Part shown: in pieces, positions 32,237 to 43,319 of the stretch
Layout of the letters: every line of letters begins with the position of its first letter
How positions within the stretch are numbered: position 1 is the first letter of the stretch
Source of the DNA: Ottelia alismoides
Lineage: Eukaryota > Streptophyta > Magnoliopsida > Alismatales > Hydrocharitaceae
Assembly: GCA_037367405.1 (NCBI GenBank)
Contig: JAZKJV010010130.1
Span: 310,001-374,000, forward strand
Reading direction: 5' to 3'
DNA: 64,000 nucleotides
Translations under genes and position numbers: made by a program
Notes under the pieces: model-generated
What the model was told of the DNA's origin: nothing
Databases searched by the model: none
Seen by the model: only the letters and a program-made list of their open reading frames with translations

Positions 32237-33510
32237 TCACGCAAAATGAATAGGGGCAATATCAACGACCTGTGGCTCATGATCTAGAAATGGTTTGAGC
32301 CGCTGGCCGTTCACTCGGAAGGTACTCTCAGAAGACAACTCAGATATGTCGATGCTACCGTTGTCGTGTACCTTCCGAACCAGATAAGGTCCTTTCCATT
32401 TGCTCTGTAGCTTCCCTGGAAATAATCTAAGTCTCGCATCAATACTCTCTGTCCAATCTCAAAATGCTTGTGGCTGATATGGGAATCATGCCACTCCTTG
32501 ACTCTCTCCTTATAATGTAGGCTGCTTGAGAAAGCTGAATCTCTAAGCTCCTCCAGGGCAGCTAGCTCTGCCCTCCTCTGGTTTCCTATACCATCTGGAT
32601 CCATAAGTAAGTCTGTAACTGCCCAAAGTGACTTGTGCCTCAGCTCAATAGGTAAATGGCAAGGCTTGCCATATACGAGGCGAAAGGGAGATGTGCCCAA
32701 AGGTGTCTTGAAAGACGTCCTATATGCCCACAAGACCGAGTCCAATAGCTGTGACCAATCCTTTCGGTCAGGGCGGACGACTTTCTGCAGAATAGTCTTG
32801 ATCTCCCTATTCGACACTTCGGCTAGACCATTCGTCTGTGGATGGTATGGTGTAGCAACACGATGGTCTATGCCGAACTCGCTAGCAAGTGCCTTCACCT
32901 GGTCGTTGATGAAGTGAGATCCCCCATCAGAAATAAGAACTCGTGGAACCCCGAACCGCGTGATTATATGCTTCCTCAAAAATCTGCAAACTGTCCTCGC
33001 ATCAGCGGCTCGGGCGGGGATAGCCTCCACCCAACGACTCACATAGTCTACGGCCAACAGAATGTACTCAAATCCCTGACTCTTAGGGAATGGACCCATG
33101 AAATCGATGCCCCATGCGTCAAAAACCTCACAGAAGTGAATGGGCTGCATCGGCATCATATCACGCTGTCCACAATTGCCCATCCTCTGACAGTCAGTAC
33201 ACCTCTTCACGAACTCATCTGAGTCCTTGAAGAGGGTAGGCCACCACAAGCCGGATTGGAGCACTTTCTGTGCCGTTCTCCTCCCAGAATGATGTCCTCC
33301 TGCCTCAAGCTTGTGGCAGTAAGTGAGGACGCTATGGTGTTCCTCCTGAGGAATACACCGACGCCAGACACTATCCCCTCCTTCGTGGTAAAGGATGGGA
33401 TCCTCCCAATGGTAAGACTTGGCCTTCGCTAGGAAGGTCTCAAGCCTCTGCCTGGGCCAATCTTGTGGGACTTTCCCAGCACGAGAAAGTTCACAATATC
33501 GGCGTACCAT
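32237..33510 (-). pseudogene. Integrase of element B
   Basis: Integration enzyme, open for 399 codons from 33510, then shifted near 32425 and continuing in another frame to a TGA at 32237-32239. The zinc-binding domain shows HHSGRRTAQKVLQSGLWWP and CTDCQR. The catalytic triad is present: Asp in GIDFMGPFP, Asp in ISDGGSHF, Glu in [30 protein letters not shown] and CHLPIEL mark the Athila lineage. The C-terminal part after the shift reads RLRLFPGKLQSKWKGPYLVR, VHDNGSIDISEL and VNGQRLKPFL. The start overlaps the RT/RNase H frame (33429-33510), where another frameshift separates the two; in the ancestor they were one polyprotein. No chromodomain. Confidence 0.93.
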
Positions 33511-34547
33511 GGGAGTGAGGCGATAGCAAGGATCGCCTCATCTGGGAAGGTATCTCTGATAGGATCAATCTGCTCGGAATCCTCAGGCTGCTCTAATCGG
33601 GAGAGATGATCCGCCACCACATTCTTGACTCCAGGCTTATCCTTAATCTCAATGTCGAACTCCTGGAGTAGAAGGATCCATCTAGTCAGTCTGGCCTTGG
33701 CATCCTTCTTTGCCATGAGGTACCTGATGGCGGTATGATCTGTAAACAAAGTCACTCTAGATCCAATGATATATGATCTAAACTTATCCCGGGCAAACAC
33801 TACTGCTAGCATCTCCTTTTCTGTGACTGTATAATTCCGCTGGGCGGAATCCAATGTGCGGCTAGCATAGTGTATAGCAAATGGCACTCCATCCCTCCTC
33901 TGTCCCAGCACTGCCCCTACGGCAAAATCGGAGGCGTCCGTCATGATCTCGAATGGGAGAGACCAATCAGGTGGCTGGAGGACAGGAGCCTCAATCACGC
34001 ACTGCTGGAGAGTAGCAAACGATGAAAGACACTTGTCATCGACAAGGAACTCGGTGTCCTTCGTCAAGAGGTCAGTCAACGGCCGGGCAATCCTGCTGAA
34101 ATCCTGAATGAATCTCCTATAAAATCCAACGTGCCTCAGAAATGACCGTAACTGTCTCAGATTGGACGGCGGTGTGAGTTTCCTAATGACATCAACCTTG
34201 GCCGGATCAACCTCCATGCCCCTGTTGGAGATGATGTGGCCAAGCACCGTCCCTTGAGTCACCATGAAGTGACTCTTCTCCCAAGATAGCACCAAGTGAT
34301 ACTCAATACATCGCTGAAGTACTCGATCTAGGCAGTCAAGACAAGAATCAAATCCGTCGCCGTAGATCGAGAAATCGTCCATGAAGACCTCTAGGCACTC
34401 CCCTACCATGTCCGAGAAGATCGACAGCATGCACCTCTGAAAAGTCGCAGGGGCATTGCATAGCCCAAATGGCATGCGTCGAAAAGCGTATGTGCCGAAG
34501 GGACAGGTAAAGGTGGTCTTCTCCTGATCCTCAGGAGCGATGGCCAC
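33429..34547 (-). pseudogene. Reverse transcriptase (palm) and RNase H of element B
   Basis: 372 open codons that continue the RT after a frameshift near 34605. Blocks in order: [34 protein letters not shown], then the catalytic [10 protein letters not shown] with both aspartates, [20 protein letters not shown], the thumb, and an RNase H with all key residues visible: [10 protein letters not shown] (Asp), EKEMLAVVF (Glu), [10 protein letters not shown] (Asp) and [10 protein letters not shown] (Asp). The frame is lost after [10 protein letters not shown], where the integrase frame takes over. It copies element RNA into DNA. The catalytic core is intact in sequence but separated from its N-terminal part. 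Confidence 0.93.
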
Positions 34548-35218
34548 TTGGTTGTAGCCCGAGTACCCATCCAGGAAGCAATAATGGCTCTTCCCTGCCA
34601 GTCTCTCATGATCTGGTCAATAAAAGGCAGGGGGAAATGGTCCTTCTTGGTGGCTTGGTTGAGTCTCCTGTAGTCGACACAAACCCTACAAGAGGTGGGT
34701 ACTCGTGTAGCAATCTCCTCTCCCGACTCACTGATCACAGTCGTGATGCCCGTCTTCTTGGGCACCACATGCAAGGGGCTAACCCACTTGGAGTCGGAAA
34801 TGGGATAAATAAAACCTGCACCCCACCACTTCGATATTTCCTTCATGACAACCTCTCTCAGGTTGGGGTTCAGACGCCGCTGGAACTCACGCGACGGCTT
34901 CGCCCCATCCTCGAGATAGATGTGGTGGGAGCACACTGATGGACTAATCCCATGGAGATCTGCTACGCTCCATCCGATAGCCTTGCGGTTCTTTTCAAGA
35001 ACCCCCATCAAACGGGATTCCTGCTCTCCAGTCAACTCGGCGGAGATGATGACTGGGTACATCTCTGGATCGCCCGCAAGGAATCGATACTTCAGCGAAG
35101 TAGGGAGCGGCTTCAGCTCTGGAATGCTGGGTGCCGGCAAATCTGGCTGTGGAAGAAACTGAGTGAACGCTGCAAGGTCGGCCAAATCTGCCTGGGAAGT
35201 GAAAGTGTACTCTCGCAA
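34403..35218 (-). pseudogene. Reverse transcriptase N-terminal part of element B
   Basis: Upstream part of RT: LKYRFLAGDPEMYPVIISAE, RKAIGWSVADLHGISPSVCS, HHIYLEDGAKPSREFQRRLN, PLHVVPKKTGITTV, VCVDYRRLNQATKKDHFPLP and FIDQIM. After FIDQIM the frame reads RDWQGRAI where the family has an ERLAG-type block, so bases were lost near 34605. The remaining codons to 34403 are out of frame. The frame's first codon is not ATG; it is an internal segment of the polyprotein. Confidence 0.92.
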
Positions 35219-36021
35219 ACTGGATCGGGAGAAGGCGGCTCTACTGCACTGTCTCTGATCTGCTCTGCCTCTACCTCCTCCTCATCTATAGGCTCAACTG
35301 GACTCAAGTCTGGCATCTGATCATAGCAATCGGCCCAATCAGACTCTGAATCCGAGGGATCTGCATCAGAAACGGTGGCATCAGTACCACCGGGAAACAA
35401 GGTGGCATCAGCACCACCCCCACTAGTCATCGTGCTGCGATCGAGGACCGGCTCTGCTGCCGCAATGGTATCCTGAACCAGGTCTGTGCTCTCCAGACTC
35501 TCCTCTGCTATCATCTCTGCCTCAGCTGTGTCTGAAAGTGAGAGGGTGGTCTGTGCCTCAAGGTCTGCCCAAGCTGCCTCATCATCTGTGATCACAAAAT
35601 CACAGTCCTGGTGGATGTCTGGCTCTGCGTCTGTCAGCTGCTCTGAATCGGTACTCGCATCTGAGCGGGATCTGAATCTGGCTCTATAGTCCTCGACCGT
35701 CTCTATTTGTATACTCTCGCCCTGGACGCGAAAGTACACCTTCCCACTATCATGATCAGTCACCGCCTTGGCTGTGGCCAAGAACGGACGACCAAGGATG
35801 ATGGGGGTATCGGTCACTGACTCAGGGATCTCCATGTCCAACACTACGAAGTCCACGGGGAATTGCAGACCCTGAATCGTGACGATAACGTCTCGTAATA
35901 ACCCCTTCGGCCTCTTGACAGATCGATCAGCGAACTGAAGGACTGTCCTTGCTCTGTCGAAGAGTGCCCAACTCGAAGCGGTCGAGAAGGGCTGCCGGAA
36001 GAAGGTTAATCGACGATCCAC
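35113..36021 (-). pseudogene. Protease C-terminal part and acidic linker, element B
   Basis: Continuation of the aspartic protease after a shift near 35960: LQFADRSVKRPKGLLRDVIV, IQGLQFPVDFVVLDMEIPE and PIILGRPFLATAKAV. A Ser/Asp/Glu-rich linker follows (SDASTDSEQLTDAEPDIHQD), including two GGTDAT-type repeats (35374-35418), up to the RT start. The linker matches the acidic linker of A in position, not in sequence. Confidence 0.85.
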
Positions 36022-37420
36022 TATCTAGAAGAGTACGGTCGAACCACTGCTCACAAATCTGGCATCTGACATACGGGGCCCCTGAATCTGGCCTCTTGGC
36101 TGGCAGTCGGTTCTGGATCGCAAAGCACGTGGCTTTGGTCAGCACATGGATCTCTGAAGTGTGGTTCCTCCTCCTCCTCCTGAATGTAGTCCTCTCTCTC
36201 AAAGATCTCTGGAGAAGGGGGATGTGCTGCAAAGCCTCCTGGAGGGTCAGCTGAATGTGAAACCGATCTATCATGCTATGGCTGAACTCCTCAAGCTCTC
36301 TCTTTTTTGGATCATTTTTCTTCCCCTTCCCCATCTGAAGGGCTCTAGGGAAGGGGATCACTGGGTCCTTCTCAGATGAAGGACTAGGAAAAGGTCTAAA
36401 CGGTTCAAGGACCGGATCCACACATACATCATGCACCACAGTGGGACCAGAAGAAAGTAAACCTTTTCCTTTATTCATAGCAGAATTCTGAGATACATGG
36501 ACACGAGGAAAAACATCAGATCTCTCTCTACAAACACCGGTGGCCTCAGTACCACCACGGGCTGGCTGCTCTGCTGCTGCTGAAGGAAGACGTCGCGCGG
36601 CATCAGTACCGCGGGCTGGCTCGGCTGCATGGGTGGCATCAGTACCACCTCCTCGCTCTGGTGGAGTGGCGGCCTCAGTACCGCCGGTGGGATCAACATC
36701 CTTGGTGGCATCAGTACCACCGTCATCATCTGGAGCGGCCTCAGTACCGCTCTCCTCCTCCTCCTGTGGCGCCTCGGGATGGTGCTCAGATGAGGCGCCG
36801 CCGCCTGCTGGGGTCCTACCGCTCCTAAGTGTGACAAAATCAGCATCAAATAAATCCGAAGATGTATCATCAAATGGGTCACTAGGAGCGGCTGACTCAG
36901 TAGGTACTACCTGCTCAGACTTCCTCTTGAGGCTGTTCGGATTGGGCTCTATCTGGGCTGGTATGGCGGCCTTCCCTCTCACCAGGTCCCATCTCCTGGC
37001 GGAACTCGTCCATCTCCCGTCGGAATGTAGCCTGCTGGTCCGTGAGGAGGCGGGCGATATCATCCAAAGCGGGGCTCTCGTGGGAGCCCGACAGGTGGCC
37101 TCTCTGTGGATGAGGCTGTGGCTGCTGGTAAGGGTAAGAGGGGTAGGAAGGAGGGTGCTACTGGTGCTAGTATCCCTGGTGAGCCTGCTGCTCACGTCTC
37201 CAAGGCTGTCCCTGCTGCTGATAGGGACGAGGACGTAGGCTGACTGCTGATACGCTGGGGGCTGCTGCTGCGGCTGGTGATGGTCTCTCTGCTGGGAGTA
37301 CTTGCCCTCCCTATCCTGACGGCTGCTGCTGGGGCTGGGCACCACCACCTCCCCACCTGAATCCGGGATGGTCTCGTCGGATCCCAGGCTGGGGACGGTC
37401 GTACCAGATCCCGTTGACAT
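35927..37420 (-). pseudogene. gag C-terminal region and protease active site, element B
   Basis: 497 open codons. The first about 140 (SSRQDREGKYSQQRDHHQPQ...) are probably read out of the original frame. From IPAQIEPNPNSLKRKSEQ the Athila landmark FVTLRSGRTP appears, followed by a low-complexity segment with six GGTDAT/GGTEAT-type repeats (36539-36751). RKRELEEFSHSMIDRFHIQL-type sequence, HVLTKATCFAIQNRLPAKRP and the protease active site LLDSGSSINLLP come next. DSG is the expected retropepsin motif and is intact here, unlike in A and H. Confidence 0.85.
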
Positions 37421-39089
37421 CCATCAACGGCTCTGCATCCAAGGGGGCTGGCGGGAGTACTGCCAGAGGCTGGTCCGGCTGGTAAACCACCATCTGCATC
37501 TCTGGAGATGGTGGAGACTGGTAGGTGGGCTGCGGCTGCTGGTACGGCTCCGCCTGTACAAGGTGACCCTGTCTAGGCTGCACTGGGGTGCTGGAGTGCT
37601 GGGACGAGCTGCTGATGCTGCCGGCGTCACCTCGCGACTGAAGACGGGGCTGAGAAGCCGTCTGTGTCTCCTGGAGACACATGAGCTGTGTCTTCAGGTC
37701 GCTCAAGACCTGTGCCATCTGATCCATCTGTGCTATGCTCTGGCACTGCTTCTTCTCTATCAGCTCCATGCGGTCCAACTTCTCGCTGATGATGCCCATG
37801 TCCGCAGCTGACGACTCTAACTGTGCTGCTGCTGTGGCTGCGGACGAACTGGAAGGACCTGCATCTACCCGTGCTATCCTTTGGTACTGCACGGGTCCTG
37901 GCTGATGTGGCTGGGTCTTCTGGGTATAGAGCCGGGTCTGGGACATGACCATGTAGTTCTCTGCCATCTCCTCAAAAATAGCCCAGACCTGGTCGTGGTC
38001 CTTGGCGAAGTAGGACCTGCCACAAGAAGCATTCACCAGGCCCTGTAGCTCTGGTGACAGTCCGCTGAAGAAGCTCTGAACTAGGTTCGGCTTCGTGATA
38101 TCATGGTGCGGGCATCTGTCCAAAAGCTCTCTGAACCTCTCCCAAGCCTCGTGAAACTGCTCGTTGGGGAACATGGAGAAGTTGCTGATCAGGGCCCTCG
38201 CTGCGTTCGTCCGCCCGAGTGGATAGTACTTGTTCAAGTACTCGGTGCGGAGCTTCTCCCAGGTATATACAAATCTCCCCAAATGCTTCAGCCAGGTGGC
38301 TGCTCTGTCTGCCAGTGAGAAGGGGAATGCGATCATCCTGATCGTGTCCTGGTCCACATGTCTGTCGTGGACAGTGCTGCATATCATCAGAAACTCCTGG
38401 AGGTGGAGGTGGGGCTCCTCTGTAGCAAGTCCATGGAACCGAGGGAGCATCTGCAAGGAGTTCGGGGGGAACTTGAAGTCCCCCACGATAGCTGGAACCA
38501 CCACCCAGTGGTGCATCAGTGTAGATCCGGGATTGTGTAAATCCCGCATCGGTCTCGGTGGTCCTGCTCCTCCTGCGGCTGCTGCCGCTGCGGCGGCGGC
38601 CGCGGCTGCTGCTGCTGCTGCGGCTCGTGCCTGTGCATCTGCATCCGGGATCTCCTCGGGCTCGCTCTGCTGGTCTCTCTCTAGTCTGAGCCTCTCCAAC
38701 TCACGCCTCATCTCCATCATGAAAGCTCCCTGATCGCGGAGCTGCTGCTGAACTGTATCAAGCGATGCGATCAGGGTGGAGTTGATCGCTCCCAGGTCTA
38801 GTACGATATGCTCTGGTCTACGGGAGTGATCATCTGAACTGCCTGCGCCTGCCATCTCGACGTCTGCAAAACCAAATGAGCCCAACTCAGGTGCCGTCAA
38901 ATGAATCAGTCTCTCCTCGGGCGCATATCTCTCAGGAAGGTCAGAAAGGGGGTCGAGGGGGAACAGGGTGGAGTCGTACTCGGGCTCGGAGAGCTGGTCT
39001 GAGCTCTCGCGAGCCAACCTAGATGATGAGGTAGACGCGCCCGAAAGCGGTGCAGCCAGAGGCTGCCTAAGAGACCGTCTACCCATCAT
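37311..39089 (-). CDS. gag: Gag polyprotein of element B
   Basis: 592 codons starting at the ATG pair 39089-39084 (MMGRRSLRQP), the best-preserved gene in the window. It forms the virus-like particle that packages element RNA. An N-terminal basic and Ser-rich part is followed by a predicted coiled-coil-like Leu/Glu-rich stretch (MEMRRELERLRLERDQQSEP, about residues 127-146). A run of about 18 alanines (about residues 157-174) comes next, then the retrotransposon gag domain: RFHGLATEEPHLHLQEFLMI, FPFSLADRAATWLKHLGRFV, YLNKYYPLGRTNAARALISN, CPHHDI and LVNASCGRSYFAKDHDQVWA. A Gln/Pro/Ser-rich tail ends at 37311. No CCHC zinc knuckle is seen. The stop may come from a frameshift, because the linker and protease continue in the next frame. 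Confidence 0.92.
   Translation of the reverse strand: MMGRRSLRQPLAAPLSGASTSSSRLARESSDQLSEPEYDSTLFPLDPLSDLPERYAPEERLIHLTAPELGSFGFADVEMAGAGSSDDHSRRPEHIVLDLGAINSTLIASLDTVQQQLRDQGAFMMEMRRELERLRLERDQQSEPEEIPDADAQARAAAAAAAAAAAAAAAAAGGAGPPRPMRDLHNPGSTLMHHWVVVPAIVGDFKFPPNSLQMLPRFHGLATEEPHLHLQEFLMICSTVHDRHVDQDTIRMIAFPFSLADRAATWLKHLGRFVYTWEKLRTEYLNKYYPLGRTNAARALISNFSMFPNEQFHEAWERFRELLDRCPHHDITKPNLVQSFFSGLSPELQGLVNASCGRSYFAKDHDQVWAIFEEMAENYMVMSQTRLYTQKTQPHQPGPVQYQRIARVDAGPSSSSAATAAAQLESSAADMGIISEKLDRMELIEKKQCQSIAQMDQMAQVLSDLKTQLMCLQETQTASQPRLQSRGDAGSISSSSQHSSTPVQPRQGHLVQAEPYQQPQPTYQSPPSPEMQMVVYQPDQPLAVLPPAPLDAEPLMDVNGIWYDRPQPGIRRDHPGFRWGGGGAQPQQQPSG
38567..38626 (-). repeat. (GCN)n run encoding polyalanine in gag B
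   Basis: About 18 consecutive alanine codons using mixed GCN codons, between a coiled-coil-like helix and the gag core. Element A shows no such run at the equivalent place. Confidence 0.8.
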
Positions 39090-40604
39090 CTTGATCTGGC
39101 GAGTAGGGCGGATGAGATCTGGAAAAACTATGATCTGAAAACAAACCCCCGGTTCACCAACGCAACGCGAGCTGAAGACCGTGAAAGTTCGGTCAAGTTA
39201 TCTTGTCGATTTTATTTTGGTGAACACACAAATATCAGAGCGCTTACGTGACCTGTTGGGATATCCGCTGCTAACCCCAACCGACGGTCCCGCACGGAAG
39301 AGTCGGTAGTCAGTCGAGTTTAGCAACGGGGGGCTCTACCTAGTGTGCGGGGTCACTCTCTCGCGCATACAAACCAAGCAATGAGGGGGTTGCTCTCCCC
39401 AAGACAGAATTTTTAGGGTGAGCGAGTTTTAAGGTCAATAGTCTTAGCAGTCCTAATTTTATGGTTACACTTTTTTTAGGTATTTTTCAAATCAAACAAA
39501 ATCGCCTAACGAATTTTTCGATTCTCCTGGTTATTAAGTCAAAAACAGGGGGGAGAAGTCGAAAAAGCCGATGCACGAAAAATCAATGATGCATGCAAAG
39601 TCAGAAATGCGTACCTGCCTCCAGCTCTCTACATGCAAAATGATCCGCGCATAAAATAAAGACAGAAATGTAAACTAAGCTATATGATGCAACGGTGAAA
39701 GCCGAGTCCTAGACGAGCAACTTCTAGCGAAGAACCGTCTAACCGGTCACCGACCTCCAAGCCAAAGAGTCCGGTCTTGGCCCGTCCCTCCCCTGCCCGA
39801 CAAATCGGGGGTAGGAGTGCGCTTTACAGGACGGGCTCTCGGCGCGTAGGCTACGGAAGCTAGCGAGTCGGTTATTTTTATTATTTATTTTAAGTAGGTC
39901 CAATTACGGTTCTATAGGAACAGATAAGCCTTAGGTGTGTGGATCCTACTCAGTTACGTCACAGTCACCAGAAAGTCCTAAGTCTAGGGGCTCGAGCAAA
40001 AACCGCTAAAAACCGGCAAATGACAGTAAGAAAAGAAAAATAAAGCCGCGTGAAAAGCCGCGAAAAAGCCGCAGGTCCTAATGGGTCCCCCGAGCACGCC
40101 GGTGCTCGGCAAAACAGACCCGCTACGGTCTAAGTGTCCAAACAGTCTCAGAAGTCCTGTCCCTGTATTATTACAATAATAATGAATAAATGAAATAAAA
40201 CTACTCTAACACCTCACCCACTCAACTCTCTCTCTCTCGCTCTCTCCTGCGGCTTCGTAGAGAAAGAAGCCGCCTCCGAACTCCGCGGCTGCACCGGCTC
40301 CTCGAAAGTCGCCTCCGCGGTCCTCGGGCCCTCGCAAGAAACAGAGAAGAGAGTGGTCAGACCAATAAAATAATCAAATAATGAATGAAAATAAAAGCAG
40401 GGGTATATGTGCAAAAAAAATGGAAATAAAATAAACACTCAATAGAAAACAAAAATAAAAATAAAAGAAAATCAAAATAAAACAAAAATAAATCAAAAAG
40501 AAACTAAATACAAAAGCAGCGAAAAAGCCGCGAGCTCCGAAGAGCCGCGAAAAGCCGCGAAAATAAAAACGAAAAGAAAAACAAAAATAACTACTAAGCC
40601 GTGC
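39090..40604 (-). other. Untranslated leader of element B
   Basis: About 1.5 kb between primer site and gag without a credible gene. In sense order it has C/T- and GA-rich repeats (GAGAGAGCGAGAGAGAGAGA, about 40250-40224), the conserved hairpin at 40109-40090 and AAGCCGCG repeats. The leader of H (50201-51191 plus 56982-57708) is collinear. Confidence 0.75.
40090..40109 (-). ncRNA. Conserved leader hairpin, element B
   Basis: Perfect eight-pair stem CCGAGCAC (40090-40097) / GTGCTCGG (40102-40109), four-base loop, followed in sense by GGGACCC. Equivalent stems in A (8622-8640) and H (57339-57358) carry compensatory changes. Confidence 0.6.
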
Positions 40605-40622
40605 TCCCCGGCAACGGCGCCA
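40605..40622 (-). other. Primer binding site of element B (tRNA-Asp)
   Basis: Sense TGGCGCCGTTGCCGGGGA, three bases after the 5' LTR end. This is the intact Athila/tRNA-Asp site. Confidence 0.95.
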
Positions 40623-43092
40623 TTCTGATAACCCGAAATGAAGTGACCAAGGCAAAGGTCTGGAAGTGGTCGTTGCGACCTCAATCACTCAGACGGAGAA
40701 TATCAAGAAAAATATGGAACCGCGAAAGAAATCAGAAATCAAAACATGAGGTGCGGTCCTAGCTATGAGATTCACCTGGTATAGCTCCCAGGGTCGAACA
40801 CAAGGAGCACGGGTTGGCCTAGGGCCTACGAAGTAGTAAAAAGAAAATAAAAGGAAAAACAAGGATTTTTAATGGTTTTTAATAATTTTTATATTTTTTT
40901 GGATTTTTAAAATATGAAGAAAATGAAAGAAGGCAAAATCAAGCACACTTGCACAATTTATTTAACACACCAAAAAGCAAGCAAAAATTAAAGAAAAATT
41001 GTTTTTATGTTTTTTAGGTTTTTAAGTGTTTTTGGTGAATTTTTGGTATTTTTCTAATGTATATTTTATTTTATAAAAATCAAACAGTGCTCAAAGGCCT
41101 AGGTACTGTCCAGCAAGGCTTGAAACCCAAAAATAAAATATTTATGGATCTCAACAAGCCCTGAAGGTAATTTTCCTGTAATCAAGAAAGAATAAGGAAA
41201 ATTTGGGCACCTAAATTATTGTTTTTGGATTTTTATATTATTTATTATAATTTTTATGAGTTTCTAGGAGTTTTTAGATTTTTAGGGTTTTTAAGTGATG
41301 AAAAATAGCCAAAATTGGCTAGAAAATCAAACAACACACAAGAAACAGTAACTAATTTTTTTGGAATTTTTGAAGGTGTTTTTATATTTTTTTTGGTATT
41401 TTTAAACCTGGACAGTAGCTAAAAAGGATGTTTTTGAATTTTTTAAAAATACTAAATGAAATCAAAAATGTCCTCAAAAATTCTCAAAAATCCAACAACA
41501 TGGCAGGAGCCATGTGTCAAATTTTCATCGAATTTGGAGGTGGTTTGATATTTATTCAAAAATCAAAGAAGGGGCACTGTGCACAGGGACGTAAGTGCAA
41601 ATACCTAAAGTCCTGGGGGCCAAGGTGCAAAAATCCCAGCTAAACACGCGCGTGGCGCGTGCCTGGGGCACTCAGGGGCCTTTTGGTAATAAAAACCAAG
41701 TTCCTGGACCTTTTGGTAACTCGTTCCAAAAGTCCAGGGGCTTGGATGCAAAAATCCCACTAAAATCCGCACATGCGTGAATAAAATGCTCACAGGGGCA
41801 TAAATGCAATTACCAAAAAGTTATCATGCATTCACTAACCCAACAGAACTACAGGATAAAAGACGCAAATATCCCAAACAAGCACGTGGCGAAGCACGTG
41901 AGATCACATACACAGGGGTATAAATGCGAAACTAAACAAGTCCAAGGTCCTCAATGCAAATTACCCTACGTAAATAAAACTACTAAAATATTTACAGGAC
42001 TCAGACGAAAAAGACAAACTAAGAGGGGGCCCTAAGTAATTTACCCCTTTATTCGTCGACGGTTGGATGCGCGCCACGTGGAAGATCGGGCGGTTCTGGA
42101 TGGCTGGCGCTCCTCTTCGTTTACCCTCGAGCCGGATCGACGGTGCAGGAGAGGACACGTGGGAGATCGGGCGGTTCTGGTGCTGTAGGTTCCTCTCTCT
42201 GCTGCTAACGGTCCTGATCACGCCTCGAATCAATCAACGGCTGCTGCTCCTCGAAGAACGGACGATCAAGATCAAAACTGGGAGCGGAGGCTAATCGGAC
42301 GATGCTGAAGGATGGTGGAAGAACACTCAGCCGGCGAGCTTCGCCGGCCTCGTGCGTGAGCTGTAGACCTCCTCAGCTGCTCCTGATGATCGGAGAAGAT
42401 CCGCGGTGATGCCCCGCGGCTGGTGATAGCCTCCGATGGCCCACCCGAGCCCTGAAGGGGCTCCGGCGAGCTTGGCGGCGGTGAGCTCCTGGACCGAAGT
42501 TGGGAAGCCTCAGATGGCCTCCTTGGTACCTGCAAAGCAAACCAGAAGCTCCGCGGGTCGAGGGCAAAGTGCCTCGACCCAAGGAAGCGGCGTGAAGGTG
42601 AACGGGGCGTCGGGGCGAATGAGCTCCGGCGAGCGGAGGATGGGGGAGCTCGACTCCCAGCTCCGGGGCGAGCTGGGTTGAATGAGTGGGCGAAGAACGT
42701 GCGTGGGTGGATGGAGAAGATGATGGTGTGTCCCGATGATCGAAATGGTGCTCGATATGGCCGGAATCAGCTGAACACGCCGGAGATGCGATTTGGGGGA
42801 AATGGAAAATTACACTAAATGGGCGAGCTAAATGGATACCTGGGTGATGCGGGAGACTATGCTGGAGCTTAGCTAGCTCCTGGTCGTCGCCTCGAAGGTC
42901 GTCACTGCTTGAGGCTCGAGCTCCGGTCGAGTGGCAGAGCACGGCGGCGCGAAGCTGCCGGATCAGTGACCGGCCACCTCCTCCTCGCTGCAACAAGGGC
43001 CAACGCGAGCTGTCACCTCGGTGGTTACGATGGAGGTCACGGGAGTGAAGGTAGGGAGCCAAAGATGGCGAGAGGAGGCGGCTGATCTCAGA

Positions 43093-43100
43093 CTATATAG
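43093..43100 (-). promoter_or_regulatory. TATA box, element B 5' LTR
   Basis: CTATATAG identical to 28957-28964, about 200 bases downstream (sense) of the W-box dyad at 43301-43319. The expected main promoter of the element; inferred from position and motif. Confidence 0.5.
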
Positions 43101-43300
43101 TGTGGAGGGTCCGGCAAGAAGGTTGCGGGTAGGGCGAGCTGATGCGCGGATCCCGAGGCGAAAGCTCCGGCGAGCTTCTCGGATGTGACGTGATCGATGC
43201 GGACCCGGATTTGGGGCGAAAGGGAGGCGGATCGAGCTGGGAAAAATCAAGGAAGTCGGGTCGGGCGAGCGGACCCGGGCTCTGGTGGTCCTGGGGGAGG

Positions 43301-43319
43301 TGTTGACCGGGGGTCAACA
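43301..43319 (-). promoter_or_regulatory. W-box dyad, element B 5' LTR
   Basis: Same perfect inverted repeat TGTTGACC/GGTCAACA as in the 3' LTR, preserved while nearby bases differ between the copies. Confidence 0.5.

Noticed and set aside
36540..37238. 232-codon + strand frame and other + strand frames across 32633-38733
   Set aside because: They lie antisense to well-supported gag, protease, RT and integrase frames of element B.
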